From Pseudomonas grimontii (lineage in GTDB: Bacteria; Pseudomonadota; Gammaproteobacteria; Pseudomonadales; Pseudomonadaceae): a stretch of 64,000 nt of DNA. The notes under the pieces were generated by a model, which was given only the letters and a program-made list of their open reading frames with translations, had not been told where the DNA came from and did not search any database. The position numbers were made by a program, and so were the translations under genes. Of this stretch, positions 26,086-33,897 are shown piece by piece. The stretch's first letter is position 1; each line of letters starts with the position of its first letter. Where the stretch lies: NCBI RefSeq assembly GCF_007858185.1, contig NZ_VFES01000014.1, positions 62,001-126,000 on the forward strand, in the 5' to 3' direction.

Positions 26086-26178
26086 TTGACATCATCTAAA
26101 GCAACCACGAAAGTGCCGGCCACAAGTAAATACCGTACGCAGTGCACCCGTAAAATTATAAATGCTCAAGGGATTAGC

Positions 26179-26601
26179 ATGCTTCATACCGCTGTTATAA
26201 ATACGCCTTCGCTGACTGTTTCCTCTAAAATACTGTTCTTCGCTTTGTTAGGGCTTTCAGCGCTCATTCAAGCTGCACCCGCTTTTGCGGATAATGCCAA
26301 TGGGAAAAATCTCTATTCACAACGATGTGCCATGTGTCACGGCGCAGATCTCAAGGCAACAGGGCCTTTGGCGAATAAAAGCAATCCTCCCACGCCGGAC
26401 CTTACAACTTCCGCCTTTAAAAGACGGCTCACTGATTATCCAGGCGTTATTGTGTCTTCGGTAATACTTCGCCCCAATGGAAACCTGATTCCAAAAACGC
26501 TGAAAGAGAACGGTGTAAAGCTATCGCCGCACGCTTGGAGCATCAATGACCTGCGCGATTTAAATCACTATATGAATGGTGTTATTTCAAAAAGTCGGTG
26601 A
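26179..26601 (+). CDS. Periplasmic mono-heme cytochrome c with atypical distal ligand
   Basis: 140 residues. A signal peptide (about 1-37; ILFFALLGLSALIQAAPAFA) precedes the heme site CAMCH (Cys50-Cys53-His54). The class I fold ends with the usual helix INDLRDLNHYM. At the place where the axial Met is normally found, the sequence reads LSPHAWS; the only later Met is Met132 in the final helix. The heme may thus be His-ligated or high-spin. The ATG at 26179 (AAGGGA upstream) is preferred over starts further left. Codon usage is A/T-richer than the neighbours, suggesting transfer. The redox partner is unknown. Confidence 0.7.
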   Translation: MLHTAVINTPSLTVSSKILFFALLGLSALIQAAPAFADNANGKNLYSQRCAMCHGADLKATGPLANKSNPPTPDLTTSAFKRRLTDYPGVIVSSVILRPNGNLIPKTLKENGVKLSPHAWSINDLRDLNHYMNGVISKSR

Positions 26602-26702
26602 TCCGGTGTGCGGTATTGAACTGAACACAGACTGAAAGCCCTCACCCTGTGTCCCGACCGGGGATCAACAAGGCGCAGGGCTTTGTGTTGATGCGAGGCT
26701 GT

Positions 26703-28124
26703 TTACTTCAACGCGGTATTCGCCGCACTCAACGCGGCTTCAGCACTGCGCTTGTTCTTGGCCCAGTAACACACCGCCATAAACGCCACCCACACCGGGA
26801 TCGCATAAACCGACACCCGGATCCCCGGAATCATCAGCATGATCACCAGGATAAACACCACGAACGCCAGGCACACATAGTTGCCGTACGGGTACCACAG
26901 CGCCTTGAACAGCGGCACCTGGCCGGTGCGGTTCATGTGCTGGCGGAACTTGAAGTGGGAGAAGCTGATCATCGCCCAGTTGATCACCAACGTGGCCACG
27001 ACCAGGGACATCAGCAGTTCCAGGGCGTGTTGCGGAATGAAGTAGTTCATCAGCACCGCCACCAGCGTGACCGCCGCCGAGGCGAGGATCGAACGCACTG
27101 GCACGCCGCGCTTGTCGATCTTGGCCAGCGCCTTGGGCGCATCACCCTGCTCGGCCATGCCCAGCAGCATGCGGCTGTTGCAGTAGGTGCCGCTGTTGTA
27201 CACCGACAACGCTGCCGTCAACACCACGAAGTTGAGGATATGTGCAGCGGTGTTGCTGCCCAGCATCGAGAACACCTGCACGAACGGGCTGCCGCTGTAG
27301 GCATCGCCGGAGGCGTTGAGGGTGGCCAGCAGGCTGTCCCATGGCGTCAGCGACAACAGCACGACCAGGGCGCCGATGTAGAAGATCAGGATGCGGTAGA
27401 TCACCTGGTTGATCGCCTTGGGGATCACGGTGCGTGGCTGGTCGGCTTCGGCGGCGGTGAATCCGAGCATTTCCAGGCCACCAAAGGAGAACATGATGAT
27501 CGCCATGGCCATCACCAAGCCGCCCACGCCATGGGGGAAGAAGCCGCCGTGCTCCCACAGGTTGCTCACCGAGGCTTGCGGGCCGCCGCTGCCACTGACC
27601 AGCAGGTAGCTGCCCAGGGCGATCATGCCGACGATGGCCACTACCTTGATGATGGCGAACCAGAACTCCGCTTCACCAAAGACTTTGACGTTGGCCAGGT
27701 TGATCAGGTTGATCAACACGAAGAACGCCGCCGCCGAGACCCAGGTCGGGATCTCCGGCCACCAGTAGTGCACGTATTTGCCGACGGCTGTCAGCTCGGA
27801 CATGCCCACCAGGATGTACAGGATCCAGCAGTTCCAGCCCGACAGGAAGCCGGCGAAACCGCCCCAGTACTTGTGGGCAAAGTGGCTGAAGGAACCGGCG
27901 ACCGGCTCTTCGACGATCATTTCGCCGAGCTGGCGCATGATCATGAAGGCAATGAAGCCGCAGATGGCATAACCCAGGATCATCGACGGGCCGGCGGATT
28001 TGAGCACGCCGGCCGAGCCCAGGAACAGGCCGGTGCCGATAGCGCCACCGAGAGCGATCAACTGGATATGCCGATTTTTCAGGCCGCGTTTCAGCTCGCC
28101 TGAAGAGGAATGGGGTTCACTCAT
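26703..28124 (-). CDS. aroP: Aromatic amino acid permease AroP
   Basis: A 473-residue 12-helix APC-superfamily proton symporter for Phe, Tyr and Trp. It follows E. coli AroP closely: LKRGLKNRHIQLIALGGAIG near the start, then RQLGEMIVEEPVAGSFSHFA, PEIPTWVSAAAFFVLIN, VKVFGEAEFWFAIIK and AAEADQPRTVIPKA. It could also take other neutral amino acids. The ATG at 28124 (MSEPHSSSG) is chosen; the upstream TTG adds only six residues. A TyrR/PhhR-type box lies about 370 bp upstream, consistent with aromatic amino acid control. Confidence 0.88.
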   Translation of the reverse strand: MSEPHSSSGELKRGLKNRHIQLIALGGAIGTGLFLGSAGVLKSAGPSMILGYAICGFIAFMIMRQLGEMIVEEPVAGSFSHFAHKYWGGFAGFLSGWNCWILYILVGMSELTAVGKYVHYWWPEIPTWVSAAAFFVLINLINLANVKVFGEAEFWFAIIKVVAIVGMIALGSYLLVSGSGGPQASVSNLWEHGGFFPHGVGGLVMAMAIIMFSFGGLEMLGFTAAEADQPRTVIPKAINQVIYRILIFYIGALVVLLSLTPWDSLLATLNASGDAYSGSPFVQVFSMLGSNTAAHILNFVVLTAALSVYNSGTYCNSRMLLGMAEQGDAPKALAKIDKRGVPVRSILASAAVTLVAVLMNYFIPQHALELLMSLVVATLVINWAMISFSHFKFRQHMNRTGQVPLFKALWYPYGNYVCLAFVVFILVIMLMIPGIRVSVYAIPVWVAFMAVCYWAKNKRSAEAALSAANTALK

Positions 28125-28492
28125 GAAAAGGGTCTCACGCAAGGTTTGATGATGTTGAATGCAGGTTGCTGCCTTGAATTACCGACTCAAGCAGCGCCGC
28201 TCAAACCCCAGCGCAGGCACCAGGAGTACAGCGTCTTTCTAACGGTCATGCGTCACCTGTTTGTTTTTATCTGTGACGAAATCGAACCCGCCGGGCTCGT
28301 GGCCAGGCGGAGTGATCAGGGTGGGTAAACCCTGAGGTCTTGGCCTTTTGCGTGGTTACGCAAGGGGGTCACAGTAAAACGCGGCGCATTGTACACCGCT
28401 CGACAGCTTGCAGCCGTACCCGCAGAGCGCGTGCGACGATCTGTCAGGTATTCCTTACAGCGGTAAAGAGGCCAATCATGCCGCGAGCTACA

Positions 28493-28510
28493 CGTAAATT
28501 AATCGTTACA
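28493..28510. promoter_or_regulatory. Putative PhhR/TyrR box
   Basis: CGTAAA-TTAATC-GTTACA matches TGTAAA-N6-TTTACA at 10 of 12 positions with the exact 6-bp spacing. It is 369 bp upstream of aroP and 253 bp upstream of the 45-aa peptide gene; PhhR control of aromatic amino acid transport is known in pseudomonads. Confidence 0.4.
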
Positions 28511-28667
28511 GCATGGAAAATCGGCGTTACAGCTGTAAGTTTCTGGAAAATTGTCGGTAGGAAAAATTATCAATATCAGCGATGCCAATGGGCTGTATTT
28601 CCTGAAGAAAAAAGGCCGGCAAAAAAACAGAAGAAAAAATCCAAATGAGACCGTGTCAATAAAATTT

Positions 28668-28696
28668 TTGCATTCCGAAACACTCTCACCTAGGTT
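28668..28696 (+). promoter_or_regulatory. Candidate sigma-70 promoter of the peptide/peptidase unit
   Basis: TTGCAT, 17 bases, TAGGTT, with an A/T-rich tract upstream. The predicted start point is near 28703, giving a leader of about 60 nt to the ATG at 28763. Confidence 0.35.
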
Positions 28697-28762
28697 CTTT
28701 CACTTGCCCAGCGAAGCCCGCTGGCAAGCCGTTCTCAAACAACGTCCTCTAGGAGATACACC

Positions 28763-28900
28763 ATGCAAGCACTGGAAAACGACCTGGAAACCGAACTGCA
28801 ACTCGACGATTGGTTTGAAGCGCCGACCCACGAGGCCGCCGTTGAAATGATGCAAGCCGATGCCGTTGTGCCTTTCGGCACGGCGATGTGGCCTTTCTGA
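28763..28900 (+). CDS. 45-residue acidic peptide, candidate precursor of a processed peptide
   Basis: Not recognised. It starts MQALENDLETELQLDDWFEA; the first 20 residues hold seven acidic ones and no basic one, and the C-terminus is hydrophobic/aromatic (VVPFGTAMWPF). An AGGAG RBS lies 7 bases before the ATG. The only gene downstream in the unit is an M29-like aminopeptidase homologue starting 73 bp later, with a strong hairpin between. Acidic leader, distinct apolar tail, hairpin and peptidase together resemble ribosomally made peptide systems. No modifying enzyme is adjacent, so this remains inference; a leader peptide or small regulator is the alternative. Confidence 0.6.
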   Translation: MQALENDLETELQLDDWFEAPTHEAAVEMMQADAVVPFGTAMWPF

Positions 28901-28916
28901 CACCCGGCACGTATTC

Positions 28917-28942
28917 GGCAGGTGCTGTGCACGGCACCTGCC
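28917..28942 (+). terminator. Hairpin between the peptide gene and the peptidase gene
   Basis: Perfect 9-bp arms GGCAGGTGC/GCACCTGCC with an 8-base loop, followed only by TCCTT. It probably acts as an attenuator or mRNA-stabilising stem that raises the peptide:peptidase ratio. Confidence 0.65.
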
Positions 28943-28973
28943 TCCTTACCCAAGGCACACAAGGACATACGTC

Positions 28974-29933
28974 ATGGACAAGGCCCGCGCCGTTGAACAC
29001 TTTCTCTACTACCTCGCGCACCACCCGGCCCTCCACGGCCTGAGCTGCCCCACCGTGCTGCTGGGCCACACCGAGCGCTACGACGCCATCGCCCAGGCGA
29101 TCACCCAGAGCAGCGCCGCCCGTTTCAACTTCCAGGTACAGCGCCTGGACCTGGCCGACAGCGACAGCCTGGCCCAGGCCATCGAAGCCTGCGACCTGTA
29201 CCTGTTTCTCTACGATTCCTCCACCCTGCCCAACCCACGCGCCGAAGGCCCGGACTTTATCCGTGCCCTGCAAGGTGTGATGGCCGAACACTGGAAGAAA
29301 TCGCTGCTATTCAAGGATTACGGCGACTATTTTTACGACACCTTCAGCGTCGAGCCGCAGCGCATCGCCGACCTCAATGCCACGCTGATCCGGCGCATGT
29401 CCCAAGCCACAGTGCTGAGCTTTACCGACAAGCACGGCTCACGCCTGCAGGCGCCCATGAGCAGCATCAAGAAGTGGACCAATATCAACGGCATCGGCAA
29501 CCACGACCTGGCCCCCGGCGAAATCGCCACCCACAGCGAGGCCATCAATGGCCAGGTGCGGTTTGTCGGCACCTTTCTCAGCACTATCCCCTTCGCACGC
29601 AAGTACGGCGTGCTGCAATCACCGCTGGAACTGTGGATCGAAAACTCGACCATCTGCAGCGTGGCCAGTGACGTGCCGGGGCTGGCCGATGACTTCAACA
29701 AATACCTGAATGCCAACCCGTCCAACCGCCGGGTGGAGGAGCTGGGGATTGGCACCAATGAAGGGGTGAAGGACCTGTATGCGCGTAATGCCGGGTTCGA
29801 GGAGCGCCATTGCGGCTTGCACCTGGGCTTGGGTGGCGGGCAGAAAGGCAGTCATCACCTGGACCTGATCTTTGCCAGCGGGGTGTTGGCGTTGGATGAC
29901 AAACCGGTGTTTGATGGGAGATTTGCGTTCTAG
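28974..29933 (+). CDS. M29-like (leaderless aminopeptidase-type) peptidase homologue
   Basis: 319 residues, cytosolic. The C-terminal half follows the layout of thermophilic M29 metallo-aminopeptidases: SFTDKHGSRLQAPMSS, LAPGEIATHSEAINGQVRFV (Glu, His and Glu metal-ligand region), RVEELGIGTNEGVKDL, and ERHCGLHLGLGGGQKGSHHL with final metal-binding His/Asp (HHLDLIF). The assignment rests on motif order recalled from the family and is not certain. The RBS AAGGA is 8 bases upstream of the ATG at 28974. It is paired with the 45-aa peptide gene; processing that peptide is the obvious hypothesis. Nothing else in the unit suggests a different job. Confidence 0.6.
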   Translation: MDKARAVEHFLYYLAHHPALHGLSCPTVLLGHTERYDAIAQAITQSSAARFNFQVQRLDLADSDSLAQAIEACDLYLFLYDSSTLPNPRAEGPDFIRALQGVMAEHWKKSLLFKDYGDYFYDTFSVEPQRIADLNATLIRRMSQATVLSFTDKHGSRLQAPMSSIKKWTNINGIGNHDLAPGEIATHSEAINGQVRFVGTFLSTIPFARKYGVLQSPLELWIENSTICSVASDVPGLADDFNKYLNANPSNRRVEELGIGTNEGVKDLYARNAGFEERHCGLHLGLGGGQKGSHHLDLIFASGVLALDDKPVFDGRFAF

Positions 29934-29937
29934 GGCC

Positions 29938-30024
29938 AGCTATAAGCCGCAAACTACAAGCCTCAAGCAAAAAAAAGCGCCAGCCTGTGAGGGCTCGCGC
30001 TTTTTCTTACAGCTTGCAGCTAAA
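29938..30024. repeat. AGCT-family inverted repeat enclosing a bidirectional terminator
   Basis: Outer words AGCTATAAGCCGC and ACAGCTTGCAGCT form the repeat. Inside, AAAAAAAAGCGC...GCGCTTTTTC (29969-30005), with the arms extended by AGCC/GGCT, is a terminator readable from both strands. It serves the convergent peptidase (29933) and rluB (30040) genes. Confidence 0.85.
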
Positions 30025-30039
30025 AACTTACCGCTGCTC

Positions 30040-31284
30040 TTAAGGCTTCTTGCGACCGAAGCCTGGACGCTGACCCGAACCGGCCGGTGCGCCACGGCGC
30101 TTGCCCGATGGCTCATCCGCAACCAACTTCAAGCCTGGGCGCTTTTTCGGCGCGGGCTTGGCTGGGCGCTTGGTGTTGGCGCTGTCGGCCGGGCGATCGG
30201 ATGCCGGAGCACCGCGACCGGCGTCACCACGGTTGCTGCGACCACCGCTTGGCGCTTCGCCACGACCGGCTGGGCGTGGGGTGCGTGGAGCACGCTCGCC
30301 TTCCTGACGCGATGGCGCGGTTGGGCGACGCTCGCCTTCGATGTGCGGTTGACGCGAGATACGCCCGCCGGTAGCCGGTGCATCCAGCGCCGGGCGCAGG
30401 GTGCGGGCAACGCGTTCGGTACGGGCCACAGGGCGCGACGACTTACGCTGCATACGATCGAGCTTGTCTTTGCTCTTGGCGTTCATCTGCGGCATGGCGA
30501 CCGGCGTCAGGCCGACTTCGGCGCTGAGGATGTCGACTTCGTACTGGCTCATTTCGCGCCAGCGGCCCATCGGCAGGTCGGAGTTGAGGAACACCGGGCC
30601 GAAACGCACGCGCTTCAGGCGGCTGACCACCAAGCCCTGGGACTCCCACAGGCGACGCACTTCACGGTTACGACCTTCCATCACCACGCAGTGGTACCAG
30701 TGGTTGAAACCTTCACCGCCCGGCGCCTGCTTGATGTCGGTGAACTTGGCCGGGCCGTCTTCCAGCACCACGCCGGCCTTGAGGCGTTCGATCATCTCGT
30801 CATCGACTTCACCACGCACACGCACGGCGTATTCGCGGTCCATCTCGTAGGACGGGTGCATCAGGCGGTTGGCCAGTTCACCGTCGGTGGTGAACATCAG
30901 CAAGCCGGTGGTGTTGATGTCGAGACGACCGATGTTGATCCAACGACCTTCTTTAGGCTTGGGCATCTTGTCGAACACGGTCGGACGGCCTTCCGGGTCG
31001 TCACGGGTGCAGATCTCGCCATCGGGTTTGTTGTACATGATCACGCGGCGCACCGATTCGGCGGCCTCTTCACGCTTGATGACCTTGCCATCAATGGTGA
31101 TTGCGTCGTGCAGGTCGACGCGCTGGCCCAGGGTGGCCTCGACGCCGTTGACCTTGATGCGCTTCTGGGTGATCCAGGCTTCGACGTCGCGGCGCGAGCC
31201 CACGCCGATACGCGCCAGCACCTTTTGCAGCTTTTCGCCTGCAGGGCCGATTTCCTGGCTGTCGTTCTGGTCTTTGTCGTTCAT
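30040..31284 (-). CDS. rluB: 23S rRNA pseudouridine synthase RluB with long basic tail
   Basis: A 414-residue enzyme that converts U2605 (E. coli numbering) of 23S rRNA to pseudouridine. The S4 domain is at about 15-62 (LQKVLARIGVGSRRDVEAWI) and the RsuA-type catalytic core contains GRLDINTTGLLMFTTDG with the catalytic Asp; REVRRLWESQGLVVSRLKRV follows. From about residue 255 there is a low-complexity Arg/Pro/Gly/Ala tail (RPAGRGEAPSGG and similar), likely RNA-binding. The ATG at 31284 has GGGAGG upstream. Last gene of the rnm-yciO-scpAB-rluB run. Confidence 0.93.
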   Translation of the reverse strand: MNDKDQNDSQEIGPAGEKLQKVLARIGVGSRRDVEAWITQKRIKVNGVEATLGQRVDLHDAITIDGKVIKREEAAESVRRVIMYNKPDGEICTRDDPEGRPTVFDKMPKPKEGRWINIGRLDINTTGLLMFTTDGELANRLMHPSYEMDREYAVRVRGEVDDEMIERLKAGVVLEDGPAKFTDIKQAPGGEGFNHWYHCVVMEGRNREVRRLWESQGLVVSRLKRVRFGPVFLNSDLPMGRWREMSQYEVDILSAEVGLTPVAMPQMNAKSKDKLDRMQRKSSRPVARTERVARTLRPALDAPATGGRISRQPHIEGERRPTAPSRQEGERAPRTPRPAGRGEAPSGGRSNRGDAGRGAPASDRPADSANTKRPAKPAPKKRPGLKLVADEPSGKRRGAPAGSGQRPGFGRKKP

Positions 31285-31490
31285 CTTAAGCACCTCCCGG
31301 TGGGTCGATTCAGGCGTGGCCTGAAGAGTGTTGAAAGCTGGGCTTTGGCCGAATAGGTCGGCAAAGGGTCGCGAATCATACGCGCATGGCGCCGGTTGCG
31401 CATCAGAGACTAGTCGATAAGCGCCAGGTCAGTGGTTTTTCCGCCGACCGGTGGTGCCCAGGGCAACACATGAACCCATATGGGATAGCG

Positions 31491-32423
31491 TCAGTCTTCG
31501 AACTGGCGGCGTTCGGCCTCGATGGCTTCGGCCAATGCCCTGGCTTCGTCTTCCTCGTCGCTCAGCGGCGGCTGTTCGAGGGCGGCGACGGCGGCCAGGA
31601 GTTTTTCCCGGGCTTCGGCCACGCCCAGGACATCTTCTTCGGCTTCGGCTTCGGCTTCGGCCTCAGGCTCAGGTTCAACGCTCACCTGGGTGTCAGGCTC
31701 GACCGCACCATCACGCAACAAGTCGTCAAAGTCGGTCTTGATGCCCTGTTCCATGTCGTCCAGTTCCAGCAACAACGTGTGGAAACTGGTTTCGTCCTTC
31801 GGTTCTTCCGGCTCGGCCGTGGCGTCGGCCAGCTCCTGCAAGCTCTCCGGGACTGGGGCGTCGTCGAAGTCGAGGACCGGCTCGGCTTCCATCTCGCGCA
31901 ATTCGGCCAGGGGCGGCAGGTCGTCGAGGTTTTTCAGGTTGAAATGGTCGAGGAACACCTTGGTGGTGGCGAACATCGCGGGTTTGCCGGGCACGTCGCG
32001 GTAGCCGACGATGCGGATCCACTCACGCTCCAGCAGCGTCTTGACGATATGGCTGTTGACCGCCACGCCCCGCACGTCTTCGATTTCACCGCGGGTAATC
32101 GGCTGGCGATAGGCAATCAGCGCCATGGTTTCCAGCATCGCCCGTGAATAGCGCTGCGGGCGCTCTTCCCAGAGGCGCCCGACCCACGGGGAAAACTTCT
32201 CACGGATCTGCAGGCGATAACCCGACGCGACCTCGCGCAGTTCAAAGGCGCGGCCGTCGCAGGATTTGCGCAGGATTTCCAGCGCCTTCTTGAACACCGG
32301 CGGTTCAGGGCGCTCGGCTTCTTCAAACAGTTCGAACAGGCGCTCCAGGGATTGCGGTTTACCCGAGGCCAGGAGAAAGGCCTCCAGCAACGGGGCCAGT
32401 TCGCGGGGTTCAGTCAAATTCAT
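31491..32423 (-). CDS. scpB: Segregation and condensation protein ScpB
   Basis: A 310-residue kite subunit of the SMC-ScpAB condensin, with two winged-helix domains (about 1-170): LAPLLEAFLLASGKPQSLER, ALIAYRQPITRGEIEDVRGV and ERVFLDHFNLKNLDDLPPL-like stretches. The C-terminal 130 residues are very acidic with an EPEPEAEAEAEAE run, a usual pseudomonad extension. It starts 12 bp after scpA and is followed by rluB. Confidence 0.93.
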   Translation of the reverse strand: MNLTEPRELAPLLEAFLLASGKPQSLERLFELFEEAERPEPPVFKKALEILRKSCDGRAFELREVASGYRLQIREKFSPWVGRLWEERPQRYSRAMLETMALIAYRQPITRGEIEDVRGVAVNSHIVKTLLEREWIRIVGYRDVPGKPAMFATTKVFLDHFNLKNLDDLPPLAELREMEAEPVLDFDDAPVPESLQELADATAEPEEPKDETSFHTLLLELDDMEQGIKTDFDDLLRDGAVEPDTQVSVEPEPEAEAEAEAEEDVLGVAEAREKLLAAVAALEQPPLSDEEDEARALAEAIEAERRQFED

Positions 32424-32435
32424 CGATTCAGCTCT

Positions 32436-33254
32436 TTATTCGGCTCGCGCCCGCACGTGGATAGCCGCAAAAGGCTCATTCTGGACCAGCTCGACCAAGG
32501 ATTCCTTGACCAGTTCGAGGACCGCCATAAAGGTCACCACCACCCCCAGGCGCCCTTCTTCCTGCGTAAAGAGCTCGACAAATGGCACAAAACCACCGCC
32601 TTTGAGACGTTCGAGCACATCGCTCATGCGCTCGCGGGTGGACAGGGCCTCGCGGCTGACCTGGTGGTGTTCGAACATATCGCCCCGGCGCAGCACCTCG
32701 GCCATGGACATCAGCAACTCTTCCAGGCTCACGTCCGGCAGCAGCTTGCGCGCCCGGGCTTCGGGGGCGTCGAGCTTGGGGACCACCACGTCGCGGCCCA
32801 CGCGGCTCAGGCCGTCGATGCCTTCGGCGGCGGCCTTGAAGCGTTCGTACTCTTGCAGGCGGCGGATCAGTTCGGCGCGCGGGTCGTCCTCTTCGGCCTC
32901 GACCGTCTCCGCGCGCGGCAGCAGCATGCGCGACTTGATCTCGGCAAGCATGGCGGCCATCACCAGGTACTCGGCAGCCAGTTCCAGGCGTACCGACTGC
33001 ATCAACTCGACATAGCCCATGTACTGGCGGGTGATTTCCGCCACCGGGATGTCGAGGATGTTGATGTTTTGTTTGCGGATCAGGTACAGCAGCAAGTCCA
33101 ACGGCCCCTCGAAAGCCTCAAGGAAGACTTCCAGGGCGTCCGGCGGAATGTACAGGTCCAGCGGCATTTCCAGCACCGCCTGGCCGTACACCATGGCAAA
33201 CGGCAGCTCCTGCTGGGCGCCCGCCTGGCTGTCGACGGTTTCCACAGCTGACAT
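32436..33254 (-). CDS. scpA: Segregation and condensation protein ScpA
   Basis: A 272-residue kleisin that closes the SMC ring in chromosome condensation and segregation. The diagnostic start of the kleisin domain is FEGPLDLLLYLIRKQNINIL (about residue 48), followed by DIPVAEITRQYMGYVE and AAEYLVMAAMLAEIKSRMLL. Its ATG follows the yciO stop with no gap, so translation is coupled. Partner of ScpB encoded next. Confidence 0.94.
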   Translation of the reverse strand: MSAVETVDSQAGAQQELPFAMVYGQAVLEMPLDLYIPPDALEVFLEAFEGPLDLLLYLIRKQNINILDIPVAEITRQYMGYVELMQSVRLELAAEYLVMAAMLAEIKSRMLLPRAETVEAEEDDPRAELIRRLQEYERFKAAAEGIDGLSRVGRDVVVPKLDAPEARARKLLPDVSLEELLMSMAEVLRRGDMFEHHQVSREALSTRERMSDVLERLKGGGFVPFVELFTQEEGRLGVVVTFMAVLELVKESLVELVQNEPFAAIHVRARAE

Positions 33255-33884
33255 TCAGGCCTCGGCCATAAAGGGCGCAGGATCGCCGCAACCGACACGA
33301 ATCACTTCAGGTTCGCCGTCGGCCAGGTTGATCACGGTGGACGCCTTGTTGCCGCCGTAGCCACCATCGATGATCAGGTCGACATGTTTTTCCAGCAGGC
33401 GCCTCATTTCGTAAGGATCGTAGAGCGGCTCGGTTTCCCCGGGCATGATCAACGACACGCTCATCAACGGCTCACCCAGCTCGGCCAGCAGCGCCAGGGC
33501 GATGGGATGCTCCGGCACCCGCAGGCCGATGGTGCGCTTTTTCGGGTGCAGCAGCAGGCGCGGCACTTCACGCGTGGCATTGAGGATAAAGGTGTAGGGC
33601 CCTGGGGTGTGGGCCTTGAGCAGGCGGAAGGTGCCGGTGTCGACCTTGGCGAACAGGCCCAGCTGGGACAGGTCGCTACAGATCAGCGCGAAGTTGTGCT
33701 TGTCATCCAGCTGACGCAAGCGTCTTACACGTTCGACTGCGCCCTTGTCGCCGATCTGGCAACCGATGGCGTAGGACGAATCGGTTGGATAGATCACCAC
33801 GCCGCCAGCGCGAATGATCTCTACGGCCTGCTTGACCAGGCGCGCCTGGGGGTTTTCCGGATGAATCTGGAAGAATTGACTCAC
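33255..33884 (-). CDS. yciO: Sua5/YciO/YrdC-family protein YciO
   Basis: A 209-residue YrdC-fold protein of the YciO branch. The N-terminus QFFQIHPENPQARLVKQAVE, followed by GGVVIYPTDSSYAIGC and RTIGLRVPEHPIALALL, matches E. coli YciO. YrdC relatives make threonylcarbamoyl-AMP for tRNA t6A, but YciO members are considered weak or divergent in that role. The GTG start at 33884 aligns with the E. coli start; an ATG at 33923 with its own purine-rich site is an alternative adding 13 residues. It lies between rnm and scpA. Confidence 0.88.
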   Translation of the reverse strand: MSQFFQIHPENPQARLVKQAVEIIRAGGVVIYPTDSSYAIGCQIGDKGAVERVRRLRQLDDKHNFALICSDLSQLGLFAKVDTGTFRLLKAHTPGPYTFILNATREVPRLLLHPKKRTIGLRVPEHPIALALLAELGEPLMSVSLIMPGETEPLYDPYEMRRLLEKHVDLIIDGGYGGNKASTVINLADGEPEVIRVGCGDPAPFMAEA

Positions 33885-33897
33885 GGGTTCTACCTGT

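Larger units (their letters stand above)
28125..28762. other. 638-bp divergent intergenic region
   Basis: It separates aroP (leftward) from the peptide/peptidase pair (rightward). The right half is strikingly A/T-rich. It holds repeated TTACAG words (28455, 28507, 28529), the last in the palindrome TTACAGCTGTAA, plus one TyrR-like box and a sigma-70-like promoter, listed separately. No credible coding sequence with an RBS was seen between them. Confidence 0.7.

Noticed and set aside
29872..31356. 494-codon open frame antisense to rluB
   Set aside because: Spans a terminator and the certain rluB gene; no RBS.
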